Position numbers and translations under genes: made by a program | NCBI GenBank assembly: GCA_021741245.1 | Contig: JAIOYF010000004.1 | Location: 124,001-188,000, forward strand | Length of the DNA stretch: 64,000 bases | Direction: 5' to 3' | DNA from: Paracoccaceae bacterium | GTDB taxonomy: Bacteria; Pseudomonadota; Alphaproteobacteria; Rhodobacterales; Rhodobacteraceae | Notes under the pieces: generated by a model | The model's input: the letters and a program-made list of their open reading frames with translations, nothing else | Told to the model about the DNA's origin: nothing | The model's database searches: none | In this document: positions 10,420 to 19,115 of the stretch, piece after piece | Layout: each line of letters begins with the position of its first letter | Position numbering within the stretch: position 1 is the first letter of the stretch

Positions 10420-11397
10420 TTAGTAAAGCCCGCCTACGCGGGCACGCAAAGTGATCAGGGCCAGCACCGTATCAATCGTGGGTGTCGGTAAATCCGTGAT
10501 CCGGCCCAGTTCCTGAACGGATTTCACAAGGGCGTCGATCTCCATCGGGCGATTGGCGTCAAGGTCTTGCAGCATTGATGTGCGATGCGCGCCAACGGCG
10601 GCCCCGCCGTCAATCCGGCGCTCCACATCAATCGGGAAGGTCACCCCCAAAGCCTCGGCAATGGCCTGCGCCTCCAGCATCATGGCGCGTGCCACAGACC
10701 GCGTGCCGGGATCGGTGCACAGCACATCCAATGTGGCATGGGTCAGCGCCGAGATCGGGTTGAACGACAGGTTCCCCCACAGCTTGACCCAGATCTCATC
10801 GCGCAGCCTTGGCCGCACGGGGGCCTTCAGCCCTGCGGCCTGCAGCGCCTGTGACAGGGCCGTGGCGCGGTCGGATTTCGATCCATCGGGTTCTCCCAAG
10901 GAAAAGCGGTTCCCCTCGATATGGCGGATCGTTCCGGGCGTGCTGACCTCTGCCGCCGGATAGACCACACAGCCCAGCACGCGGTCGGGGCCAAAGCCAT
11001 CCCATTGCACATTGCCCGGATCGACAGAGGCAAGGCGCGTGCCCTCCAGCGCCCCACCGATCTTGTGGAAATACCACCATGGCACGCCATTCACGCCACT
11101 GACGATTGTCGTATTCGGCCCGATCAGCGGTTGCATCGCCGCCACGACAGGCGGCACCGAATGGGCCTTGAGCGTGACGATCACATAGTCTTGCGGGCCA
11201 AGGTCAGCCGGATTTGCGCTGGCGCGCACGGGAACGGTGACGGGGTCTGCGCCCTCTTCGATCAGGGTCAGACCCTTGTCAGCGATGGCGGCCAGATGCG
11301 GGCCGCGGGCCACGAGGCTGACATCTGCCCCGGCCATCGCCAGTTTTGCCCCGATATAGCCACCGATGGCACCCGCGCCGAAAATACAGATCTTCAT
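10420..11397 (-). CDS. 2-dehydropantoate 2-reductase-like (ApbA/PanE family) oxidoreductase
   Basis: A 325-residue protein of the ketopantoate reductase family, NADPH-dependent reductases of 2-oxo acids. It starts with a Rossmann fingerprint (FGAGAIGGYIGAKLA), has VTLKAHSVP in the first domain and the C-terminal helical ApbA_C domain, with a KLWGNLSFNP segment containing the conserved Lys/Asn region. The ATG at 11397 is chosen because it begins at MKICIFGAG and follows AAAGGA; the longer frame to 11418 adds seven residues and overlaps the ribosome binding site. It is the last gene of a minus-strand operon and begins 21 bp after the acyl-CoA synthetase stop. In this setting it more likely reduces a 2-oxo acid of the imported substrate's pathway than makes pantoate. 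The final codons lie in a GCCCGC/GCGGGC hairpin (10428-10443). Confidence 0.82.
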   Translation of the reverse strand: MKICIFGAGAIGGYIGAKLAMAGADVSLVARGPHLAAIADKGLTLIEEGADPVTVPVRASANPADLGPQDYVIVTLKAHSVPPVVAAMQPLIGPNTTIVSGVNGVPWWYFHKIGGALEGTRLASVDPGNVQWDGFGPDRVLGCVVYPAAEVSTPGTIRHIEGNRFSLGEPDGSKSDRATALSQALQAAGLKAPVRPRLRDEIWVKLWGNLSFNPISALTHATLDVLCTDPGTRSVARAMMLEAQAIAEALGVTFPIDVERRIDGGAAVGAHRTSMLQDLDANRPMEIDALVKSVQELGRITDLPTPTIDTVLALITLRARVGGLY

Positions 11398-11418
11398 CTT
11401 GCGTCCTTTGCCGGGCAA

Positions 11419-12948
11419 TCAAACAGCTGCACCAAGCCCCAGTTTCTCGGCAAGTCCGATGCGCTGCAACTTGCCCGTGGCCCCTTTGGGAATTTCATCA
11501 AGGATGATGACGCGGCGCGGCACTTTGAAATCCGCCATGCGACTGGCCGCGAAATCGCGAATGTCACGCTCGGTTGCCGAATGCCCCTCACGCAGCACGA
11601 CCGCCGCGCCGACCTCTTCGCCCAGCTTTGGGTGTGCCATGGCAAAAGTTACCACCTGCGCCACTGCCGGATGATCCATCAACACACCGTCCACCTCCAG
11701 CGGGCTGATCTTTTCGCCGCCCCGGTTGATGATCTCTTTCAGTCGCCCCGTCAGCGACAGATAGCCTTCGGTGTCCAAGGCCCCTTGATCCCCAGTGCGG
11801 AACCATCGCAATCCGCCTTCTACGAAAAAGTTCTTGGCATTGGCATCGGGGTTGCGTTCATAGCCGGGCGTGACGTTCGGGCCAGAGATGACGACCTCAC
11901 CTGTCCCGTCAATCAGGCGATTTTCAACCTCATGCGCGATCCGCAAAAGGGGGCCTGCCGCCACGCCCACCGATCCGGGCTTTTGTGCGCCGGGGGTAAG
12001 GGGATTGCTGGCCATCTGATGCGCAGCCTCGGTCATCCCGTAAGCCTCGATCACCGGGGCGCCAAAGGTCGCCTCCAGCGCACGCATCACTTGGGCTGGC
12101 AAGGAGGCAGAGGAAGAGCGCAAGAACCGCAGCGGGGTTGCGGCAATCACATCGGCATTGCGCTCGGCCCGCGACAAGATCGCCTGATGCATGGTAGGCA
12201 CGGCTGTGTACCACGTGGGCTGCGCATCTTTCATCCAGCCAAAGAATTTCAGCGCGTCAAAGCCGGGCGCGCACCAGATCGAGGCCCCGGCGCAAAGCGA
12301 GGCGCTGACCGCTGCGATCAGCCCATGGATATGGAACAAGGGCATCACGTTCAGGCAGCGGTCCGCAGGCGTCAGCGCAAGGGATTGCCGGATATGCCGA
12401 GCTGAAGCCGAAACGTTGGAATGCATCAACGGCACAATCTTGGGCCGCGAGGTGGTGCCCGAGGTGTGCAAGATCAGGGCTGTATCCTCCGCACCGGGAC
12501 CGGCCCCGCCCGCCGGATTGTCGGCCAACGCACCTGTCAGCCGGAACTGACCCGCAGGCAGATCCGCCGAGGTTTCAAGCCGCAGAACCGCAACACCGCA
12601 GCTTTGCGCCGCCGCAAGGGCAGGGCCAGTATATCCCGCCGCCACAACAAGGGCCTTTGCCTTCAGATCGGCCAGATAAAACGCGTATTCATCCTCTTGA
12701 TAGGCCGGGTTCAAGGGGGCGGTGACCGCCGATTGTGCGATGGTCACAAAGGCCGCCGCCATTTCTGGCCCATTTGGCAAGACGATGGCAACACGGTCTT
12801 GCGCACTGATCCCAAAGCCGCGCAATTGAGCGCCCACATTGGCCGACAGCGCGCGCAGAGCCCCATAGGTCAGCCAGTCACGCCCGGGTGCGCCAATGGC
12901 CAAGGAGTCTTGCGGATGCTGTGCAAAAATGTCTGCGATCATTGCCAT
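11419..12948 (-). CDS. AMP-dependent acyl-CoA synthetase (oxalate/small-acid CoA ligase-like)
   Basis: A 509-residue ANL-superfamily enzyme that would activate a carboxylic acid with ATP and CoA. The P-loop-like A3 motif is LHTSGTTSRPKIV, A5 is EAYGMTEAAHQMAS, A7/A8 are RTGDQG and GRLKEIINRGGEKISP, and the C-terminal lysine motif is PKGATGKLQR. The overall look (YGMTEAAHQM, NPLTPGAQKPGSVG) is closest to plant/bacterial oxalyl-CoA synthetases, but the substrate cannot be read from sequence. It lies between the ABC importer and the PanE-like reductase in one minus-strand operon, so the imported compound or a metabolite of it is the likely substrate. The start is taken at the first Met (12948); a second Met two codons later is equally possible. 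Confidence 0.85.
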   Translation of the reverse strand: MAMIADIFAQHPQDSLAIGAPGRDWLTYGALRALSANVGAQLRGFGISAQDRVAIVLPNGPEMAAAFVTIAQSAVTAPLNPAYQEDEYAFYLADLKAKALVVAAGYTGPALAAAQSCGVAVLRLETSADLPAGQFRLTGALADNPAGGAGPGAEDTALILHTSGTTSRPKIVPLMHSNVSASARHIRQSLALTPADRCLNVMPLFHIHGLIAAVSASLCAGASIWCAPGFDALKFFGWMKDAQPTWYTAVPTMHQAILSRAERNADVIAATPLRFLRSSSASLPAQVMRALEATFGAPVIEAYGMTEAAHQMASNPLTPGAQKPGSVGVAAGPLLRIAHEVENRLIDGTGEVVISGPNVTPGYERNPDANAKNFFVEGGLRWFRTGDQGALDTEGYLSLTGRLKEIINRGGEKISPLEVDGVLMDHPAVAQVVTFAMAHPKLGEEVGAAVVLREGHSATERDIRDFAASRMADFKVPRRVIILDEIPKGATGKLQRIGLAEKLGLGAAV

Positions 12949-12991
12949 TTATCTTGCCGTTTCTTGCTTGCGTAAAATCGAATGCAGCGCC

Positions 12992-13744
12992 CTAGCGCGC
13001 GGATGCATAGAAGGAAACCTTGCGCTCCAGATACCCTAGAAACTCTGAAATCGTGAAGGCAAGACCGAAAAGAACGATCAGCACGGCCCAGAACTCTTTC
13101 ATCAAAAAGTTGCTGGAATAAAGCTCGAACAAGGCACCAAAACCTACGATGGACACCAGAAGTTGGCCGATGATCACCCCTTTGACCGCACGGATGATGC
13201 CGATGCGGACGCCGCCCAGAATCTCGGGCAGGGCGGCCCAGAGATAGATCTTGAAAAACGCGTCCAAGGGTGAGGCCCCAAAACTGCGCCCCATTTCAAC
13301 CATGGAGCGGTTGATCTGCATCACCCCGGCGCGGGCGTTCAAGATGATGATCCAGATCGCGAAAAGTGTGGTGGTGATAACGATGGTCTTGGTCCCAAAA
13401 CCGAACAGCACCATCAGCACGGGCACAAGGGCGGTGAGGGGCGCGCTGATGAAAATATTGACCCAAGGCAGCAGCAATTCATCCAAAAACCGGGTCTTGC
13501 CCATCAAGATGCCCACCGGGATGCCGATCACGATGGCAAACCCCACCCCCAGAAAGAACGCATAAGCCGTGGTGCCAAGGGCGTTTTGAAAGGGCGTGGT
13601 CTGGATCAGGCCAAAGAGCGTGACAAAGACCGCAGAAATCGGCGGGACGAAAAAGGTAAGGTCCATGCGACCCACCACCTCCCACAACGCAGCCCAAACC
13701 AAAAGGGACGACATCGCGGGCAATTTGCGACCAAATAGCATCAT
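12992..13744 (-). CDS. ABC transporter permease (SsuC/TauC family)
   Basis: A 250-residue inner-membrane protein with about six hydrophobic helices and the binding-protein-dependent permease signature (the EAA-like loop around EMGRSFGASPLDAFFKIYLWAALPEI is split here as EMGRSFGASP, then LPEILGGVRIG). It forms the channel half of an importer of the nitrate/sulfonate/taurine/NMT1 class. It is the second permease of its operon, the first being at 14538-15299, so the pore is probably a heterodimer. It lies 6 bp downstream of the ATPase gene. Substrate unknown; the adjacent CoA ligase, 2-oxoacid reductase and FAH hydrolase point to an organic acid rather than a sulfonate. Confidence 0.85.
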   Translation of the reverse strand: MMLFGRKLPAMSSLLVWAALWEVVGRMDLTFFVPPISAVFVTLFGLIQTTPFQNALGTTAYAFFLGVGFAIVIGIPVGILMGKTRFLDELLLPWVNIFISAPLTALVPVLMVLFGFGTKTIVITTTLFAIWIIILNARAGVMQINRSMVEMGRSFGASPLDAFFKIYLWAALPEILGGVRIGIIRAVKGVIIGQLLVSIVGFGALFELYSSNFLMKEFWAVLIVLFGLAFTISEFLGYLERKVSFYASAR

Positions 13745-13750
13745 GTCAGA

Positions 13751-14551
13751 TCACTCCACATAGCTGCGCAGCGAGGCCCAGATTTCATCCACGATATCAA
13801 GATACTCTGGGTCACGGCGAATGTTGTCGACACCCTTGCCACGGAAACTGGTGGGGCGGATGATCTCGGACACGCGGCTTGGGCGGGGCAGCAAGATCGC
13901 GATCTGATCCGAGACATAGACCGCCTCTTCGATAGAATGGGTCACGAAGATGAAGGTCTTTTTCTCATTTGCCACAAGGGCCAGAAGATCCTCTTGAAAT
14001 TTGCGGCGGGTCTGTTCGTCAACGGCGGAAAAGGGTTCGTCCAGCAGCAGAACCTGCGCATCCACCGACAGCGCGCGGGCCAGACCCACGCGTTGGCGCA
14101 TGCCGCCCGAAAGCTGATGCGGGAACTTCTTTTCAAAGCCTGCAAGGCCGACTTCGCGGATGTATTTCTCGGCAATCGCCTCGCGCTCTGACTTGGCCAC
14201 CCCGCGCAGCTCCAGCCCGAAGGCCACGTTGCGCAGCACATTGGCCCAAGGCAGCAGGGCAAAGTCCTGAAACACAAAGGCGCGGTCGGGGCCGGGGCCG
14301 GTGACGGTCTTGCCGTCCACCTCGATCTGGCCCGCACTTTGCGGCAAAAGCCCGGCGATGATCTTGAGCAAGGTGGTCTTGCCACAGCCAGAGGGGCCAA
14401 GCAGCGAGGTCAACTCGCCGCGCGGAAACTCCAACGACAGGTTCTTGAGCGCCTGCACATCGCCATAGTTCTTTGAGACGTTGCGAACGGAAACGGCACT
14501 GTCCAATGCTGGGCGTGCGTCGGCCAAGGTGGCGGGGTTAATCTGAGACAT
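13751..14551 (-). CDS. ABC transporter ATP-binding protein (SsuB/TauB family)
   Basis: A 266-residue ATPase energising the SsuABC-like importer. Walker A is GPSGCGKTT, the signature is LSGGMRQRVGLARAL, Walker B is VLLLDEPFSAVD, and the H-loop lies in FVTHSIEEAVYVSD. The start at 14551 (MSQINPATL) is preferred because the upstream extension to 14587 lies inside the preceding permease gene; even so it overlaps that gene by 14 bp, suggesting coupled translation. Family membership is certain; the substrate is not. Confidence 0.88.
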   Translation of the reverse strand: MSQINPATLADARPALDSAVSVRNVSKNYGDVQALKNLSLEFPRGELTSLLGPSGCGKTTLLKIIAGLLPQSAGQIEVDGKTVTGPGPDRAFVFQDFALLPWANVLRNVAFGLELRGVAKSEREAIAEKYIREVGLAGFEKKFPHQLSGGMRQRVGLARALSVDAQVLLLDEPFSAVDEQTRRKFQEDLLALVANEKKTFIFVTHSIEEAVYVSDQIAILLPRPSRVSEIIRPTSFRGKGVDNIRRDPEYLDIVDEIWASLRSYVE

Positions 14552-15299
14552 AGCCACGGTTGTTCCCTTCGAACAGAGTATTTTCAAGCAATTCCAGCAG
14601 GTTCAGAAAAACCACAGCCAGAAGTATGATCGAGAAGATTGCAGCATACATGCTAGGGTAATCCGCAATCGACCGACTGTAGGAGATGATGTCGCCAACG
14701 CCCGTCGGGGTGATCTTCAACTCCGACAGAATTGCGCCAATGAAACCAGCAGACACGCCAAGCCGCAGGCCCGAAAAGATGATGGGCGAGGCGGCGGGGA
14801 TGATGATCTTGGTCAGCACGTCGCGGTCGCTGGCAAGGAAGGACTTCGCCATATCCTTGATTGAGGCGGGTGTGTTGCGCACGGCGCCAGCGGTGTTCAG
14901 CACGATCACCGGCATCGCCATGATGCAGACCACAAAGACCTTGGACGTCAGGCCAATGCCGTACACCATCACCAAAATGGGGATCAGCGCGGCCAAGGGG
15001 GCCGCCTGCATGACCACGAATATGGGCGCAAACAGCCATTCAAACCGGGCGCTCAGCCCAATCCAAAGGCCCATGGCCACGCCCACGATGCCAGAGATGG
15101 CAATCCCAAGGACCAATGGTTTCAGGGTTTCGGCATAGGCCACAAAGATTGTGCCATCAAAGGTCATCTGGGCCAATGCGGTCATGGATTCCAAGAACGT
15201 CGGAAACGCATAGCTTATCGGGATTCGACCCGCGATCTCCCATGCGCCGAACACAATGGCCGCGCTGAGAAGTTTCAGGAAAAGCGAGCGGTTCTGCAT
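14538..15299 (-). CDS. ABC transporter permease (SsuC/TauC family)
   Basis: A 253-residue membrane protein with an N-terminal hydrophobic helix (LKLLSAAIVFGAWEIAG) and further helices typical of this permease class. The cytoplasmic loop that contacts the ATPase contains AKSFLASDRDVLTKIIIPAA. It pairs with the permease at 12992-13744 and the binding protein at 15370-16332. It begins about 70 bp after the binding-protein gene, across a strong hairpin (15330-15355), and overlaps the ATPase gene by 14 bp. Confidence 0.85.
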   Translation of the reverse strand: MQNRSLFLKLLSAAIVFGAWEIAGRIPISYAFPTFLESMTALAQMTFDGTIFVAYAETLKPLVLGIAISGIVGVAMGLWIGLSARFEWLFAPIFVVMQAAPLAALIPILVMVYGIGLTSKVFVVCIMAMPVIVLNTAGAVRNTPASIKDMAKSFLASDRDVLTKIIIPAASPIIFSGLRLGVSAGFIGAILSELKITPTGVGDIISYSRSIADYPSMYAAIFSIILLAVVFLNLLELLENTLFEGNNRGYVSD

Positions 15300-15329
15300 G
15301 CAATTGGTTCCGGTCGTGACAAGAGGTGT

Positions 15330-15355
15330 GCGGCCCGCAGGGTGGGGCGGGCCGC
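15330..15355 (-). terminator. Intra-operon hairpin between binding-protein and permease genes
   Basis: A perfect 9-bp inverted repeat (GCGGCCCGC at 15330-15338 and GCGGGCCGC at 15347-15355) with an 8-base loop sits in the 70-bp gap after the solute-binding-protein gene. There is no clear T run, so it is more likely an RNA stabiliser or partial attenuator that raises binding protein over permease than a full terminator. Confidence 0.6.
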
Positions 15356-15369
15356 GTCTGGTTGATGGG

Positions 15370-16332
15370 TTACTTCGCGACCGCGTCGAGTGGCGCGAAA
15401 TACCAGAAGTCTTCGGCGTTCAGGGTCGCCGGGTCGCCTTCCAGCTGACCTGCCCCCGTGTACCACTCAAGATCGGCCTGTGCGGCGGCACGGCCACCGC
15501 CGTTCGGATCATAAAGCCCGCCTGCAACGGCGTCGGCGTAGAACCCGTCCAGCTCCGCCAGAACTTCGGCGGGAAGCTGGCCAATTGGCCCATCAGGGTT
15601 GGTTTCGCGGCGGATGATCGTCGGATCCTTGGCCATGTCTTGCCACACGCTGGCAAGCGCCTGCACAAAGATATCGACATCCTTTTCATTGGCCTTGATC
15701 CAATCGAGATTGGCAAAAAGCGCCTCGTCGCTGGCCTTTACCTCAAACATCGGCAAGGAGTGGAAGCGGTCGCCCGCCTCGGCCACGATCTTGTTCTTGT
15801 TGGAAAGATCAAGGATCGTCGCCTCTGCCTGACCTGCCAAAAGCGCGACCACGCGGTTGCCAGAGCCCGGCACATAGGACCGCTCGCCCAGTTTGATCCC
15901 CTCACGCTCTTCGATCACGTTGGCAATGGAGTCGGTGCCGCCGCCCCGCGAATGCAGCAAGATCGGCTTGCCGTCGAGATCCTTGAGTGAAGTATAGTCC
16001 ATTGTCGTCACAGGAAAAAATACCAGCTTGGACAACTGAAAGATGATCCGGATCGGTGCCTTTGACCGCTGCATCGCGGCATAGGGCGTGCCAAAGCCGA
16101 TATCCATCTGGCCACTCAACACGGCCTGAATGGCAAGCTCTTCATCGGCGAAAGCTGTCCATTCATAGTCAAGGCCATTTGCCTTGGCACGGTCAAGCGC
16201 GACAAAGAACGCCGCCAGTTCGTCCGACGGGGTTTCGGCAAGCGCGATGCGGATCGTTTCCGCATGTGCAGCCGATGCCATCAATGATGCCGCCAGTGTC
16301 AGGCCGGCCAGTTTCTTCAACAGGATCTTCAT
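15370..16332 (-). CDS. ABC transporter substrate-binding protein (NMT1/SsuA-like)
   Basis: A 320-residue periplasmic binding protein. It has a lysine-rich start, a hydrophobic core (LAGLTLAASLMASAA) and an AHA-type signal peptidase site near residue 24. The mature part has NMT1/SsuA features: IRIALAETPSDE, VLSGQMDIGFGTPYAAM, and GGGTDS as a ligand-pocket loop. The ATG at 16332 is chosen because GGGAGGAG precedes it and the signal peptide starts there; the longer frame to 16422 would bury the signal. It is the first transport gene after the GntR regulator and is separated from the permeases by a hairpin. Ligand unknown. Confidence 0.87.
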   Translation of the reverse strand: MKILLKKLAGLTLAASLMASAAHAETIRIALAETPSDELAAFFVALDRAKANGLDYEWTAFADEELAIQAVLSGQMDIGFGTPYAAMQRSKAPIRIIFQLSKLVFFPVTTMDYTSLKDLDGKPILLHSRGGGTDSIANVIEEREGIKLGERSYVPGSGNRVVALLAGQAEATILDLSNKNKIVAEAGDRFHSLPMFEVKASDEALFANLDWIKANEKDVDIFVQALASVWQDMAKDPTIIRRETNPDGPIGQLPAEVLAELDGFYADAVAGGLYDPNGGGRAAAQADLEWYTGAGQLEGDPATLNAEDFWYFAPLDAVAK

Positions 16333-16418
16333 GGTTCTCCTCCCTGAGAATTCACGCGATGTTTTGCTCTGTTTCCGAAGCCCTTTTCGGGTTCTTTCTT
16401 CGGACCGAAATGCCTTAC

Positions 16419-17102
16419 TCAAACCTCCCCAAACAGTCGGGCGGACACGGATTGAAGATGGGTCCGCATAGCCTCATAGGCGCGATGGGGATCGCGCGCC
16501 GCAATGGATGCCGCAATCGCGTCGTGCTGGGCAAAGCTGGGGTGGCCCTGCGACGGGCGCACCGTCTGGCGCTCCACATTGCCCCAAGCCACAGCGCGGC
16601 GCACTTCGTTCAACTGGTCAAACAGCGCCAATAACAGCAGGTTGTCACTGCCCTCGGCGATGGCACGGTGAAAAAGATCATCTTCGGCCTCGTAGGTTTC
16701 CCAGGTCGAGGCCGCACGCGATCGGTCCAAGGCTTGCTGCATCCGAAGCAGCGCGTCGCCTGAGGCATTTATGGCTGCCTCACGGGCGATGGCAGGCTCA
16801 ATGGCCAAGCGTGCGCGCATCATCCGAAAGGGTGTAAGCTGACGGCCAAGTTGCACAGAGGCATCTGTGCCGTCTTGCTGGCTGCCATCGGCAACAAACG
16901 TCCCCTTGCCGACATGTCGCCAGATCAGGCCGTCACGCTCCAGCGCATCGAGCGCCTTGCGTAGCGTCGCCCGCGACATGCCCAATTCGTTCGTCAGGTC
17001 GCGCTCTGGCGGAAGCTTTACGCCCTGACCATAGCCGCCGTCCGAAATGAAGCTGCGAAGACGCGCCACTGGGTCGAGGGTGATGGACTTTTGTTCCGGC
17101 AT
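16419..17102 (-). CDS. GntR-family regulator (FadR/FCD subfamily)
   Basis: A 227-residue repressor-type protein. The N-terminal winged helix contains LPPERDLTNELGMSRATLRKAL and the wing GLIWRHVGKGTFV. The C-terminal FCD domain has the metal/ligand-type residues D, H and H in EAEDDLFHRAIAEGSDN, FAQHDAIAASI and AMRTHLQSV. Such proteins bind a carboxylic-acid ligand and release DNA. The ATG at 17102 is preferred over an upstream TTG at 17123, because that TTG lies inside the inverted repeat at 17115-17128, a typical GntR operator. Position upstream of the importer operon and divergent from the FAH hydrolase suggests that it controls both and itself. Confidence 0.88.
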   Translation of the reverse strand: MPEQKSITLDPVARLRSFISDGGYGQGVKLPPERDLTNELGMSRATLRKALDALERDGLIWRHVGKGTFVADGSQQDGTDASVQLGRQLTPFRMMRARLAIEPAIAREAAINASGDALLRMQQALDRSRAASTWETYEAEDDLFHRAIAEGSDNLLLLALFDQLNEVRRAVAWGNVERQTVRPSQGHPSFAQHDAIAASIAARDPHRAYEAMRTHLQSVSARLFGEV

Positions 17103-17114
17103 CTGATGTCCCAA

Positions 17115-17128
17115 ATTGGTCAACCAAT
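17115..17128. promoter_or_regulatory. Candidate GntR/FCD operator between gntR and the FAH gene
   Basis: The sequence ATTGGT-CA-ACCAAT is a perfect 6-bp inverted repeat with a 2-base centre. FCD-type GntR proteins usually bind TGGTnnACCA-like sites, which this matches exactly. It lies 13 bp before the regulator's start codon and 151 bp before the divergent FAH gene; a further half-site ATTGGTC occurs near 17208. Binding is inferred. Confidence 0.65.
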
Positions 17129-17278
17129 TACGGCTTAATTTCCAGCGTAGGCGGAAAAATTTGGCAAATCAATGGTGGATTGGGTTGCGATATTGGATAT
17201 TTTTTACATTGGTCTGGATTGATCTTGGCGAAGTTCTCCAATACCGTCAGGCAAAATGTCATTCCAAAGAGGTACAAG

Positions 17279-17962
17279 ATGGCTGACTTCGTGATTCCCG
17301 CCCCCGCGACGCCCTCCATCCCGACAAGCGGGGGGGCTGCGTTTCCGGTGCGTCGGGTGTATTGTATTGGTCGCAACTACGCGGCCCATACCGTCGAGAT
17401 GGGCGGTGACCCGAATCGCGAAGCACCGTTCTTTTTCCAGAAGAACCCCAACAACCTAGATGCCTCGGGCGAGTTTCCCTATCCGCCGCAATCCTCAGAT
17501 GTGCATCACGAGGTGGAGTTGGTGGTGGCGCTGAAATCGGGGGGAACAAACATCAGTGTGGATGATGCCCTGAACCATGTCTGGGGCTATGCCGTGTCGC
17601 TCGACATGACGCGCCGGGATCTTCAGGGCGAGGCGAAAAAGGCAGGGCGCCCATGGGAGATTGGCAAGGCGTTTGAGCGGTCTGGCCCGGTTGGTCCCCT
17701 GAAGCCCGTGTCCGAAGTGGGGCATCTGACCGAGGGTCGCATCGAGGTGAAGGTCAATGGTGTTGTCCGCCAAGAGGGCGATCTGAATCAGATGATCTGG
17801 AAAGTTCCGGAAATGATTGCCTATCTGTCCGACTATTTCGAATTGCAGGCAGGCGACGTGATCATGTCGGGTACCCCCTCGGGTGTTGGCGCGATTCAGC
17901 GTGGCGATACGATGGATGCGATGATTGACGGGCTGGGCGTGCTGTCGGTCAAGGTGGTCTAA
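17279..17962 (+). CDS. Fumarylacetoacetate hydrolase-family protein (fumarylpyruvate hydrolase-like)
   Basis: A 227-residue FAH-fold enzyme. The short N-terminus and GRNYAAHTVEMGGDP, FFFQKNPNN, HHEVELVVAL (metal-binding Glu residues) and DVIMSGTPSGVGAIQRGD are the hallmarks of the fumarylpyruvate hydrolase/FAHD1-type branch, which cleaves C-C bonds in acylpyruvates with Mg2+ or Mn2+. The ATG at 17279 follows AAGAGGT; an upstream in-frame start at 17180 lies in AT-rich promoter-like DNA. It diverges from the gntR-importer operon and probably acts on a product of that pathway, for example a gentisate-type ring-cleavage product, although no dioxygenase or isomerase is visible here. Confidence 0.85.
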   Translation: MADFVIPAPATPSIPTSGGAAFPVRRVYCIGRNYAAHTVEMGGDPNREAPFFFQKNPNNLDASGEFPYPPQSSDVHHEVELVVALKSGGTNISVDDALNHVWGYAVSLDMTRRDLQGEAKKAGRPWEIGKAFERSGPVGPLKPVSEVGHLTEGRIEVKVNGVVRQEGDLNQMIWKVPEMIAYLSDYFELQAGDVIMSGTPSGVGAIQRGDTMDAMIDGLGVLSVKVV

Positions 17963-18018
17963 CAGCTTAATCAGTGCAGAACCCACAGCCCAAGGTGGGT
18001 TCAGATGTGCAAGTGCAG

Positions 18019-18048
18019 AACGGGTCCCGATGGGACCCGTTTTGTTTT
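18019..18048 (+). terminator. Rho-independent terminator after the FAH gene
   Basis: ACGGGTCCC (18020-18028), loop GAT, GGGACCCGT (18032-18040), then TTTGTTTT. Perfect stem with a T-rich tail. A weaker inverted repeat (ACCCAC/GTGGGT, 17981-18000) precedes it. Confidence 0.85.
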
Positions 18049-18142
18049 GGGAAAAGGGGGACCGAAGGGGCTGGGTCTTGCACCGCAATTGATGCCCCAA
18101 TGGGTGCTTTTCTCAGGTCTTGTGCAGGGCTAAGGTGCCGCC

Positions 18143-19042
18143 ATGATAGACAAGCTGGAAATGTTTCTTGCCCTTGCCCGCGAAAGCCATTTTGGCCGCG
18201 CGGCCGATAGTCTTGGCATCACCCAGCCCAGCCTTTCGGCGGGGATCAAGCAGCTTGAAGCGCAGCTCGGCGTGCAACTGGTCTGGCGCGGGTCGCGTTT
18301 TGGTGGCCTGACGCCTGAGGGACAGCGCGTGCTGCAATGGGCGCGCCAGATCGTGGGCGATACCCGCACCATGCGCGAGGAAATGCGTGCCGTGCGCCAT
18401 GGCCTGTCGGGCAACCTGCGGCTGGCGGCCATTCCCACGGCCCTGACCGTTGCCGCCGATCTGACCGCGCGCTTTGTGCGCAAGAACCCCGGAGTGCGGA
18501 TCACGGTACTGTCGGCCACCTCAATCGGAATCCTCAAGATGCTGGAGGATCTGGAGGTGGATGCCGGCATTTCTTATCTGGACAACGAACCGCTTGGCCG
18601 CGTCGTCAGTGTGCCGCTCTACCGCGAAAGCTATAGCTTTGTCTGTGCCGCCGGATCTGCCTTTGCCAAGCGCGCTCAGGTCGGCTGGGCCGAGATTGCG
18701 GCGGAGCCTTTGTGCCTGCTGACCCAAGATATGCAAAACCGCCGGATCATCAACTCCCATTTCCTTGAGGCCGGCGTGGATGTGATCCCGGCGGTCGAAT
18801 CCAATTCGACCGTGGTCTTGATGAGCCATGTCGAGACCGGCGAATGGGCCACGATCCTGCCGCGCCGGGTGGCGGTGTTTCTTGCAGCCAGCAAAAAGGT
18901 GCGCATCATCCCGCTGGAGCAAAACGCGCCCCCCCATACGATCGGGCTGATCGCGCCATGGCGCGAACCCCATACGCCGGTTCTGACCGCCCTTCTGGCC
19001 GAGGCAAAGGGCCTTGCCGATTTGGTCGAGGGGCAGGTCTAA
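18143..19042 (+). CDS. LysR-family transcriptional regulator
   Basis: A 299-residue LysR protein: winged helix in the first 60 residues (FLALARESHFGRAADSLGI, then QPSLSAGIKQLEAQLG) and a two-lobe effector domain. It lies 73 bp before a FucU/RbsD-type mutarotase and a ribokinase on the same strand, which it may regulate. LysR genes more often regulate a divergent gene, but the gene on the other side is oriented towards it and ends in a terminator. Effector and targets unknown. Confidence 0.87.
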   Translation: MIDKLEMFLALARESHFGRAADSLGITQPSLSAGIKQLEAQLGVQLVWRGSRFGGLTPEGQRVLQWARQIVGDTRTMREEMRAVRHGLSGNLRLAAIPTALTVAADLTARFVRKNPGVRITVLSATSIGILKMLEDLEVDAGISYLDNEPLGRVVSVPLYRESYSFVCAAGSAFAKRAQVGWAEIAAEPLCLLTQDMQNRRIINSHFLEAGVDVIPAVESNSTVVLMSHVETGEWATILPRRVAVFLAASKKVRIIPLEQNAPPHTIGLIAPWREPHTPVLTALLAEAKGLADLVEGQV

Positions 19043-19115
19043 GCCCCCTTGCCCCGCGCCACACCTTTGGGCAGGGTGGCGCAAACACCGCAAGGGCGGG
19101 CAAAGGGGGGGGGCT

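Noticed and set aside
10921-12405. 494-codon plus-strand open frame
   Set aside because: Antisense to the PanE-like and acyl-CoA synthetase genes; no recognisable motif.
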